Positions 1 through 5,682 of a DNA stretch of 9,203 nt are shown piece after piece. The stretch comes from Verrucomicrobiales bacterium (lineage in GTDB: Bacteria > Verrucomicrobiota > Verrucomicrobiia > Verrucomicrobiales > Verrucomicrobiaceae), in contig DMMK01000658.1 of assembly GCA_003453085.1 (NCBI GenBank), positions 1 to 9,203 on the forward strand, read 5' to 3'. How positions within the stretch are numbered: the stretch's first letter is position 1; each line of letters opens with the position of its first letter. The notes beneath the pieces were generated by a model. It saw nothing but the letters and a program-made list of their open reading frames with translations, ran no database searches and was not told the DNA's origin. A program made the translations under genes and the position numbers.

Positions 1-62
1 TGGCAGAGCCAGTTCCGCGGTTGCACTGGCACGGGCGCGGGAGCCGCATGGGCTTCGCTCAC
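1..62 (-). CDS. 5' fragment of an unidentified gene divergent from pgk
   Basis: The minus strand is open from a GTG at 62..60 to the window edge and reads [21 protein letters not shown], about 20 codons. A GAGGG lies 11 bases upstream of the GTG and could be its ribosome binding site. The Ala/Pro-rich start followed by R-N-W-L resembles the N-terminus of an inner-membrane protein such as a DMT/EamA transporter, but too little is present to name it. It is divergent from the pgk start and shares its high-GC style, so it belongs to the left (Burkholderiales-like) part of the chimera. It could also be chance coding in a GC-rich intergenic region. Confidence 0.3.
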   Translation of the reverse strand, partial: MSEAHAAPAPVPVQPRNWLC

Positions 63-108
63 TAAAATGGCAGCCCTCAAGAGCCCGATTCAATCCACCC
101 CTCCCGCC

Positions 109-1224
109 ATGAACATCCTCCGCTTTTCCGATCTGTGCGCCCAAGGCAAGGCCCAAGGCCAGCGCGTTTTCATCCGTGCCGACCTGAACGTTCCCCAGGA
201 CGATGCTGGCCGCATCACCGAAGACACCCGCATCCGCGCATCGATCCCCTGCATCCGCATGGCGCTGGACGCCGGGGCGGCCGTCATGGTGACCAGCCAC
301 CTGGGCCGCCCGACCGAGGGTGAGTTCAAGCCCGAGGACTCGCTGGCCCCCGTGGCCGCACGCCTGTCCGAGCTGCTGGGCCGCGATGTTCCGCTGGTCT
401 CGAACTGGGTGGACGGCGTCACCGTTGCCCCTGGCCAAGTCGTGCTGCTGGAAAACTGCCGCCTGAACGTGGGCGAGAAAAAGAACAAGGAAGACCTGGC
501 CCGCAAGATGGCTGCGCTGTGCGACATCTTCGTGAACGACGCCTTTGGCACCGCCCACCGCGCCGAAGGCACGACCTACGGCATCGCACAATTCGCCCCC
601 ATTGCCTGCGCCGGCCCGCTGCTGTCGGCCGAGATCGACGCCCTGACCAAGGCCCTGGCCCATCCCCAGCGCCCGCTGGCTGCCATCGTGGCGGGCTCCA
701 AGGTCTCGACCAAGCTCACCATCTTGAAGAGCCTGGCCGACAAGGTGGACCAGCTCATCGTGGGCGGCGGCATTGCCAACACCTTCATGCTGGCGGCCGG
801 TCTGAAGATCGGCAAGTCCCTGGCCGAACTCGGCGATTACGCCCTGGGTTTCGGCCAGGAAATCCGCCTGGAGGTACACGGAGGTGTCTGCGACCTCGGC
901 CATATCAAAACCATCATGGAAGTAGCCGCGCGCGACAACGTCCGCGTCTGCTGGAACTCCAATGACGAAGATCTGAAAGGCGAAGGCATCGCCGCCAACT
1001 TTGCCAAAGTTCAGTCCTTCCTGGGTAAGACCACCCACATCCGCGAAGTCAACGAAGGCAAGTATCCCTATGATCAGCTGGCCAAACTCCTCGTTGAGGC
1101 CGACTACGAAGGCTGGATATTGCTGGAAGCCAGGACCAAGCCTGCCGATCGCGTCGCCGCCCTCGCCGAACAAAAAAAGCTGTTCATGGATCTTGTCACC
1201 GCAGCCCGGAAAGCCGCAGCGTGA
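109..1224 (+). CDS. pgk: Chimeric ORF: phosphoglycerate kinase N-terminal 240 aa joined to a sugar-phosphate isomerase C-terminus
   Basis: Phosphoglycerate kinase converts 1,3-bisphosphoglycerate and ADP to 3-phosphoglycerate and ATP in glycolysis. Counting from the ATG at 109, family motifs appear in order: RADLNVP (23-29), TSHLGRP (62-68), LENCR (114-118), DAFGTAHR (144-151), GSKVSTK (196-202) and GGGIANTF (219-226). Kinase similarity stops at residue 240 (GKSLAE); a whole enzyme is about 390-400 residues, so the rest of the nucleotide-binding domain, including the C-terminal GGGD-type motif, is missing. Residues 241-371 belong to an unrelated TIM-barrel family. The start at 109 (MNILRFSDL) is chosen because it matches the usual Comamonadaceae pgk start; an in-frame ATG at 67 would add 14 residues of no family likeness. 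I see no Shine-Dalgarno sequence at either. The product could not be a working kinase as it stands. The kinase identification is secure; whether the fusion exists in any cell is doubtful. Confidence 0.9.
   Translation: MNILRFSDLCAQGKAQGQRVFIRADLNVPQDDAGRITEDTRIRASIPCIRMALDAGAAVMVTSHLGRPTEGEFKPEDSLAPVAARLSELLGRDVPLVSNWVDGVTVAPGQVVLLENCRLNVGEKKNKEDLARKMAALCDIFVNDAFGTAHRAEGTTYGIAQFAPIACAGPLLSAEIDALTKALAHPQRPLAAIVAGSKVSTKLTILKSLADKVDQLIVGGGIANTFMLAAGLKIGKSLAELGDYALGFGQEIRLEVHGGVCDLGHIKTIMEVAARDNVRVCWNSNDEDLKGEGIAANFAKVQSFLGKTTHIREVNEGKYPYDQLAKLLVEADYEGWILLEARTKPADRVAALAEQKKLFMDLVTAARKAAA
820..829. other. Chimera junction between two unrelated coding sequences
   Basis: The codons for L-A-E at 820-828 are the last that fit phosphoglycerate kinase, where I would expect A-D-L next. 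From 829 the reading continues L-G-D-Y-A-L in the same frame, matching the isomerase family instead. The short string ctggccga could occur in both parents and serve as a microhomology. No transposon end, direct repeat or attachment site is visible, so a mobile-element insertion is not supported. Confidence 0.75.
829..1224 (+). pseudogene. 3' fragment of a sugar phosphate isomerase/epimerase (xylose-isomerase-like TIM barrel)
   Basis: The last 131 residues of the chimeric ORF look like the C-terminal half of the AP-endonuclease-2/xylose-isomerase-like TIM-barrel family, which Verrucomicrobiota and Planctomycetes carry in many copies as 'sugar phosphate isomerase/epimerase'. Visible barrel strand ends are [20 protein letters not shown] and W-I-L-L-E-A-R, with acidic and histidine residues that in this family usually form the metal and substrate site. 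The 5' half, including any signal peptide, is absent and replaced by pgk. The stop at 1222-1224 is followed directly by an inverted repeat. In the source genome this gene is probably complete and convergent with the beta-barrel gene. The family call is fairly sure; the substrate is unknown. Confidence 0.7.
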
Positions 1225-1225
1225 G

Positions 1226-1283
1226 AGTTTTAGCTTTCTGCCTCGTCTCCCCTTTTGGTTAGGCTGAGACGGGGACTAAAACT
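1226..1283. terminator. Imperfect inverted repeat between convergent genes, likely bidirectional terminator
   Basis: The arms agttttag (1226-1233) and ctaaaact (1276-1283) are perfect complements. Inside them cctcgtctc (1241-1249) pairs with gagacgggg (1266-1274) through nine pairs including one G-T. The structure starts just after the isomerase stop and overlaps the stop codon of the beta-barrel gene (1276-1278). No long T tract follows on either strand, so efficient intrinsic termination is uncertain, but position and symmetry fit a shared terminator. Confidence 0.5.
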
Positions 1284-2895
1284 GCACGCGCACGCCGAGG
1301 ATGACGCGATGGGTGTCCTCAATTGGTCCCGGTCCCGAAAAATTAAAGAAGAACGTTTGGTAGGCGAGATTCAGATGGACCTTGGTGCTCACGGCAAAGC
1401 CGAGGTTCACCCCTGTCATATGCTGATCCCAGTTGTAATTCGGGCTGCTTGGAGAAAAAATTTCACGGCTAGGCTCCACTTCACGGTAGGCATAGGAGTA
1501 CCCGAAACCAACATCCAGACGGGGGGTCAGTTTCTGGGATACATGGAGATCCAAACCGCAATTCTTACCGCCGCCTGCCGTTGCGGTTGCCCCCTTATAT
1601 TGGGCATCAGACTCATCCACGACCTCCACGTAAGCGCTCGCAGTCACCTGACCACCTTTCCAAGGGCTGCCCGTCACTCCATAGTTCGCGTAGTGGGCTG
1701 TGTTAAAATCCGCTGAAAAGTCCAGGTTGCTTTCATATCCGACGGCGAGTTCATGACTGAGCCATGAGGTCAGACGCTGACTGAAACTCAGCGAGTAGTA
1801 AGGCTCGCTGAGTTGCTCCACAGAGTCAGGCAAGATCGGAATAGAATTATAGCCGAGTTTGGTATTCTTAAAGGTCTGGTGCTGATAACCCACAGCGACT
1901 CGCAGACGTGCGCTCTCTGTGATTTTCCAGTTTGCATACAGGCCGAGACTCCAAAGTTTGCCATCGTTGCCATAAAATCCGTCTCCATGATTAAGCCAAC
2001 TTAACGCCCCTTCCACGCCGGCGGCGAGTGAGGGGTTAATTTCATAGTTCAACAGTGATGAAAAGGTATCGAGATCGAAATCCACATAGGCTCCTCCAGG
2101 ATAGGGCCCATCAATATCCTCAGTAGTGGTACGGGTGTAATTGAGCGTCCATGACAGATCAGGAATAATCTGCCAAGTCAAAGCGGCACCGAGGTCATTT
2201 TGAAGGACACCCAGGTAGGTGCGAGTGCTCACACGATCATAAAAAGTCATTGAGACAGGCCCGAATTGAACATCGTAGGCAATGGACGTCCCTGGCAGAA
2301 TGGTCAGGCCCAATTCATCCGAGAAATAACTCCAGTCAATGTGGCCACTGCTAGTGTACCAATTGAATCCGATTCCACCTGAAAAAGTCAGCCTTTGATT
2401 GGCGGCGATTTTGTAGCTGCCGTCAAACAACAGTGCTGAGCCAATAATTCCGACCGGGTCATCGCCAAATCCAGTATTATATTCGATCCGTTGATCCAGA
2501 GCAAAACCAGCTTTCAGACCGGAAGCGGTCTCAATCGAGGTTTCTGGAGCAAGAATGCCGTCATACCAGGGCGACAGATACGAACGACCCAACTGATATT
2601 GACTTGGGAAACCCGTGATATCTGCCGATAGGCGAGTATTGCGCACAATGCTCTGCGTAAATATTCCGGGGCGTGACAAAGCCCTTCCGGCTTCCAGCTT
2701 TTCGCGATCGTCCCCTAGTACGTCTTGGTTTTCATCGGCACGCTTGGGATCTCGGGCACGGAGTTCAGTGAGGAAGGCGGCGTTTTGAGACGGCGAGACG
2801 CCGAGCTGGGCCAGCGAGAGCAAAGGGGCGCAGGTGAACGCGACTACGAGACTTAGTCGAACATGGAGGGCGGAATTTAGGCTTTTTAGATGCAT
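1276..2895 (-). CDS. Outer-membrane beta-barrel protein, function unknown
   Basis: This encodes 539 residues that I cannot assign to a named porin or receptor. Residues 1-30 form a signal peptide: basic start (H-L-K), hydrophobic LSLVVAFTCAPLLSLA, likely cut before QLG. A charged linker (about 35-70, rich in D, E, K, R) follows. The rest alternates polar and hydrophobic residues with many Tyr, Trp, Phe and Gly, as in transmembrane beta strands, and the chain ends in V-R-V-Q-F, the terminal-Phe signature recognised by the BAM assembly machinery. Short strands separated by D/G/N/P-rich turns repeat to the end, without a plug domain or TonB box that I can see. Hand counts on three 60-base lines within it (from 1801, 2341 and 2461) give 43-48% GC, against 62% and 68% on two lines in flanking genes (from 4501 and 8701). 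It is divergent from the ThuA gene. No Shine-Dalgarno sequence precedes the ATG at 2895. Outer-membrane location is well supported; the cargo is unknown. Confidence 0.8.
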   Translation of the reverse strand: MHLKSLNSALHVRLSLVVAFTCAPLLSLAQLGVSPSQNAAFLTELRARDPKRADENQDVLGDDREKLEAGRALSRPGIFTQSIVRNTRLSADITGFPSQYQLGRSYLSPWYDGILAPETSIETASGLKAGFALDQRIEYNTGFGDDPVGIIGSALLFDGSYKIAANQRLTFSGGIGFNWYTSSGHIDWSYFSDELGLTILPGTSIAYDVQFGPVSMTFYDRVSTRTYLGVLQNDLGAALTWQIIPDLSWTLNYTRTTTEDIDGPYPGGAYVDFDLDTFSSLLNYEINPSLAAGVEGALSWLNHGDGFYGNDGKLWSLGLYANWKITESARLRVAVGYQHQTFKNTKLGYNSIPILPDSVEQLSEPYYSLSFSQRLTSWLSHELAVGYESNLDFSADFNTAHYANYGVTGSPWKGGQVTASAYVEVVDESDAQYKGATATAGGGKNCGLDLHVSQKLTPRLDVGFGYSYAYREVEPSREIFSPSSPNYNWDQHMTGVNLGFAVSTKVHLNLAYQTFFFNFSGPGPIEDTHRVILGVRVQF

Positions 2896-3081
2896 GAAGG
2901 CGAGAGCGGGGCGCGCGAGATAAGCGGCGTTAGCAGGATTGTCACCGACTTCTTCATCATCCGAAAAACTGCACTAATTTCTGTCTGCAACTTCCCGCAA
3001 GGATCTCAGGCGGCCGTCGTTCCCTATTCCCCGACGGCAGCTTTACATCGGCCTCTGTCCAGGATAAAAGCCCAACCCATC
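2896..3081. promoter_or_regulatory. Divergent promoter region between beta-barrel and ThuA genes
   Basis: These 186 bases separate two genes read outward and must hold both promoters. For the minus-strand beta-barrel gene a weak sigma70-like pair can be read: GTGACA (complement of 2940-2945) and TATCTC (complement of 2917-2922) with a 17-base spacer, only 3 of 6 matching at the -10. No good match is seen for the ThuA gene. An upstream ATG at 2890 is in frame with ThuA, but the 64 residues it would add carry no domain and precede a clear signal peptide, so I treat this region as non-coding. Confidence 0.35.
3013..3038. repeat. Inverted repeat in the ThuA leader
   Basis: The arms gccgtcg (3013-3019) and cgacggc (3032-3038) are perfect 7-base complements around a 12-base loop. 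The element lies 43 bases upstream of the ThuA start, so it could be a leader hairpin or an operator. No T tract follows, so it is not an obvious terminator. Confidence 0.4.
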
Positions 3082-4017
3082 ATGTTCCTGAAATTCCTCG
3101 CCCCCCTGGCCTGTCTTGGCCTCGCTCTCAGTCTCGTCTTTGCCGCACCCGAGGCCAAGAAGCCCCGCATCCTCTTCTTCTCCAAGTCCAGCGGCTTTGA
3201 GCACAGCGTCATCTCATGGAAAAACGGCCAGCCCAGTTACGCTGAAAAAGTGCTGCTGGAACTCGGCGCCAAGCAGGGCTGGGACTTCGAGTTTTCCAAG
3301 GACGGCTCCAAGTTTGGCAAAGACTACCTGGCCCAGTTTGACGCCGTCTTTTTCTACACCACCGGCAATCTTCTCGAAGAAGGCACCGACAAGCAGCCCC
3401 CGATGACCGCCGAAGGCAAGCAGGCCCTCTTCGACTTCGTCAAATCCGGCAAAGGTTTCATCGGCACCCACTCGGCCAGCGACACCTTCCACACCAACAA
3501 CGAGTCCAAAAAAGGCCCGGACCGTTACCTCAATCACGGCGAGCAAGCCGACTCCTACGTACGCTTCCTCGGTGGTGAATTCATCAAGCACGGCGCCCAG
3601 CAGGCGGTGAAAAATACGGTGGTGAATCCCAAGTTCCCCGGCTTTGAAAAGGTAGGCCCCGAATACTCCTTCCATGAGGAGTGGTACTCTCTCAAAGACT
3701 TCTCCCCTGACATCCACGTACTCAGCGTGATGGATGCCCCAGCAATGAAAGGTGACGAATACAAGCGTCCCCCCTTCCCCAGCACCTGGGCACGCAAGGA
3801 AGGCGAAGGCCGCGTGTGGTACACCGCCATGGGCCACCGTGAGGACATCTGGACCAATCCTGTCTTCCAGGATATCCTCATCGGCGGCGTGCGCTGGGCC
3901 CTCGGCCAAGTGCAGGCCGATGTGCCGGCCAACATCAAGGAAGTGGCCCCTGGTGCCTACACCAACCCTCCTTACGTGGAGCCAAAGCCACCCGCTCCCG
4001 CCAAGCCCAAGAAGTAA
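3082..4017 (+). CDS. Secreted ThuA-domain protein
   Basis: The product is 311 residues. ThuA (trehalose-utilisation) proteins have a class I glutamine-amidotransferase-like fold; in Verrucomicrobiota and Planctomycetes secreted versions are common and their reaction is mostly unproven, though links to sugar catabolism are assumed. Residues 1-21 are a signal peptide (F-L-K then a hydrophobic core), probably cut at VFA-AP. The domain runs from K-P-R-I-L-F-F (about 27) to about 275, with VFFYTTGNL (89-97), GKGFIGTHSASDTF (123-136), HEEWYSL (198-204) and the C-terminal TWARKEGEGRVWYTAMGHRED (235-255). A Pro/Lys/Ala-rich tail ends the protein. The start at 3082 is chosen because it begins the signal peptide; the longer in-frame reading from 2890 is rejected. 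There is no strong Shine-Dalgarno sequence. The gene is convergent with the esterase, stops 12 bases apart. Fold assignment is sure; the substrate is not known. Confidence 0.88.
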   Translation: MFLKFLAPLACLGLALSLVFAAPEAKKPRILFFSKSSGFEHSVISWKNGQPSYAEKVLLELGAKQGWDFEFSKDGSKFGKDYLAQFDAVFFYTTGNLLEEGTDKQPPMTAEGKQALFDFVKSGKGFIGTHSASDTFHTNNESKKGPDRYLNHGEQADSYVRFLGGEFIKHGAQQAVKNTVVNPKFPGFEKVGPEYSFHEEWYSLKDFSPDIHVLSVMDAPAMKGDEYKRPPFPSTWARKEGEGRVWYTAMGHREDIWTNPVFQDILIGGVRWALGQVQADVPANIKEVAPGAYTNPPYVEPKPPAPAKPKK

Positions 4018-4035
4018 GGCCGCACAGCCTTACTT
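4012..4035. terminator. Hairpin spanning both stop codons of a convergent gene pair
   Basis: aagtaaggc (4012-4020) and gccttactt (4027-4035) are perfect 9-base complements with a 6-base loop (cgcaca). The left arm contains the TAA of the ThuA gene (4015-4017) and the right arm the TAA of the esterase (complement of 4030-4032). It could end transcription from both sides, though no T tract follows in either direction. Confidence 0.5.
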
Positions 4036-5172
4036 GGCCCCGATCGCAATCGGCGTGGTCTCGATCTTGGATTCGATGCCGCGCAGATGCAGGTCAAAGA
4101 ACTGCTTCAGCCGCTCGTCCAGCACCTCGCTGCGAAAGCCATGACCGCCATCGGTCATCTCCTGCAGGATGGAGGGCACACCGGCCTTCGTCAGCGCCGC
4201 ATGAATCTCCTCCCCCTGGGCGTAAGGCACCAGGGGGTCCTTCGTTCCATGAGCGGTAAAAAAGGCCGCGTCTCCTGCCGAGACATGCGTCACCGGAGAG
4301 GCCTCTTTGGCCACAGCTTCACGCTCCGGCACAGGGCCGCCCAGCAGCAGGGCCTCGGGGTAATCTTTGCCCTGGGTTCGGTCAATCGTGCTGGGCTGAC
4401 GGACCATGGTCAGAAAATTCTCCGGCCCGAAAAAGTTAACCACGCAGGTGACCTTGCTGTCCTGGTCCAGATGCTTGCCCAGGGTCCCTTCCAGTTCCTT
4501 CACATCGCCACTGGTGCCCAGCATGGAGACCAAGTGACCACCGGCAGAGGTTCCCCAAACGGCGATCTTTGACGCATCCAGACCATGCTCAGCCGCATGG
4601 GCCTTCACCCAGCGGATGGCGGCCTTGCAATCATGAATCTGTGCAGGCCATTGAGCTTCGTTGGTTAGGCGGTAGCCCACCGAGACCCCGGCATATTCTC
4701 CTGAGGCGACATAACGCCCCACATTGCCAATCCCGCCAGCCTTGTCCCCTCCCCTCCAGCCGCCGCCGTGAATGAAAACAATGACCGGCAGCGGCTTCTC
4801 CGTTTTGCGCAGCTTGGGCAGATAAAGGTCCAGTTTCTGGCGCGGATTGTCCGTCTCGGCATAGGGTAGGTCCAGTTTCGCCTCGACTCCCGCAGGCACG
4901 GGCCGCTGGCCGGGTGCTGGCCGTGCCTGTTTCGACCGGCCCACCACGGCCTGATGCTCAGTGCGCGAGATGAATCCGTCCTTGTCCGTATCCACCCGCT
5001 CAAAATTCGGCCGCAGCCGTTCCGGCAGCTCTTCCATTCCCAGCTTGCCATCTTTGTTGGCATCGATCTGGTCAAACAACCGCTGGGTGCGGTCCGCCGT
5101 GGCGGGCGTCTCCTGGGCCAGGGCGCTGAAGGAAAGGGATGAGAGCAGCAAAAGGGTGAAGGAAGGCTTCAT
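4030..5172 (-). CDS. Secreted EF-hand / alpha-beta hydrolase (BD-FAE-like esterase)
   Basis: A 380-residue protein with three parts. Residues 1-20 are a signal peptide (M-K-P then hydrophobic, ending SALAQ). Residues 37-48 and 61-72 are two EF-hand loops: D37, N39, D41, E48 and D61, D63, D65, E72 occupy calcium-ligand positions. After a Pro/Arg linker, residues about 98-365 are a serine hydrolase of the carboxylesterase / BD-FAE type (feruloyl or acetyl-xylan esterase-like): oxyanion motif HGGGW (135-139), nucleophile Ser209 in GTSAGG, likely Asp312 in HGTKDP and His344 in DGGHGF. All triad positions are present, so it should be active on an ester, perhaps on plant polysaccharide side groups; substrate is inferred only from family. 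The ATG at 5172 has a strong AAAGGAGG site just upstream. It follows clpS on the same strand after 41 bases, so co-transcription is possible. Confidence 0.88.
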   Translation of the reverse strand: MKPSFTLLLLSSLSFSALAQETPATADRTQRLFDQIDANKDGKLGMEELPERLRPNFERVDTDKDGFISRTEHQAVVGRSKQARPAPGQRPVPAGVEAKLDLPYAETDNPRQKLDLYLPKLRKTEKPLPVIVFIHGGGWRGGDKAGGIGNVGRYVASGEYAGVSVGYRLTNEAQWPAQIHDCKAAIRWVKAHAAEHGLDASKIAVWGTSAGGHLVSMLGTSGDVKELEGTLGKHLDQDSKVTCVVNFFGPENFLTMVRQPSTIDRTQGKDYPEALLLGGPVPEREAVAKEASPVTHVSAGDAAFFTAHGTKDPLVPYAQGEEIHAALTKAGVPSILQEMTDGGHGFRSEVLDERLKQFFDLHLRGIESKIETTPIAIGAK

Positions 5173-5175
5173 GGT

Positions 5176-5183
5176 CCTCCTTT
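5176..5183 (-). promoter_or_regulatory. Strong Shine-Dalgarno site of the esterase gene
   Basis: Read on the minus strand this is AAAGGAGG, three bases (acc) from the ATG at 5172. It is the only near-perfect Shine-Dalgarno match at a gene start in the window, although the spacing is shorter than usual. It fixes the esterase start. Confidence 0.7.
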
Positions 5184-5213
5184 AACCCGCCTAGCCTGCA
5201 AAAAGTTTCAAAC

Positions 5214-5597
5214 TTACTCCGCCGGCTCCATGGAGGCCTTCATGGGCCCGGGTTCATTGGCGGCAGGAAGTTCGTCCACATACTTATGGATCTGGTCCAC
5301 CCGAAATTCGGCCAGTTCCTTGTGGCAGGTCACCACGATGGCTCGTCCGCTTTCGTTCACCTCACAGGCGATCTGAAAGCCCTTCGAGGCATCGTATCCA
5401 AAGATCTGCATCATCATGTTCACCACATAACGATGAGTGTGTTCATCGTCGTCATGCAGGATCACATGGTACGGCGGTTCCAGATCTGGCTGGAGACGCG
5501 GCTCCGCAGGGGCCGTACGCGGCCTGCCCGGCAGAACGGGAGTCGCCGAGGCTGGGGGAGGGCCATGGAACGAACCTGTCACAACATCATCATGCAC
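5214..5597 (-). CDS. clpS: ATP-dependent Clp protease adaptor ClpS
   Basis: ClpS hands proteins with destabilising N-terminal residues to the ClpAP protease in the cytoplasm. The product is 127 residues: a Pro/Ala-rich N-terminal extension (about 1-40), then a ClpS core (43-109) that aligns without gaps to Escherichia coli ClpS as I recall it (Y43 to Y28). Matches include YHVIL, the acidic DDD (49-51), FGYD (66-69), GRA (84-86) and KELAEF (93-98). Pocket residues differ: the E. coli Asn34, Met40 and His66 positions hold Asp49, His55 and Asn81, while Asp35 and Asp36 are kept. The start is a GTG at 5597; no in-frame ATG exists until residue 61, inside the core. I see no Shine-Dalgarno site. The gene is cut off from the upstream protease by a strong terminator, and no clpA is present here. 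Family call is sure; substrate range may be altered. Confidence 0.88.
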   Translation of the reverse strand: MHDDVVTGSFHGPPPASATPVLPGRPRTAPAEPRLQPDLEPPYHVILHDDDEHTHRYVVNMMMQIFGYDASKGFQIACEVNESGRAIVVTCHKELAEFRVDQIHKYVDELPAANEPGPMKASMEPAE

Positions 5598-5629
5598 TAA
5601 ATGGGCCGCTTCTCAAGCCCTGGTGGACG

Positions 5630-5663
5630 AAAAAGCCCGTGCCTTTGGGTCAAGGCACGGGCT
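5630..5663 (-). terminator. Rho-independent terminator of the HtrA protease gene
   Basis: Read on the minus strand, a perfect 12-base stem (agcccgtgcctt, 5663..5652, with its complement 5645..5634) closes a 6-base loop and runs into a T tract covering 5634-5630. It starts 20 bases after the protease stop at 5683 and ends 33 bases before the clpS start. It is a textbook intrinsic terminator and the strongest in the window. Confidence 0.92.
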
Positions 5664-5682
5664 GCATCTCGTTTCCTACGGA

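Noticed and set aside
109..1224. A genuine bifunctional kinase-isomerase fusion
   Set aside because: Both halves are incomplete: the kinase lacks most of its nucleotide-binding domain and the isomerase lacks its N-terminal half, so neither activity is expected.
2890..3081. 64-residue N-terminal extension of the ThuA protein from an ATG at 2890
   Set aside because: It has no family likeness, overlaps the beta-barrel start on the other strand, and precedes a clear signal peptide at 3082.
3214..3909. 231-residue minus-strand frame opposite the ThuA gene
   Set aside because: It is a mirror of codon bias in the ThuA gene, with no domain or start signal.
5197..5216. AT-rich palindrome aagtttcaaactt with a nearby T run on the minus strand, at the clpS stop
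   Set aside because: The stem would be only about four A-T-rich pairs with a 3-base loop, too weak to call a terminator.
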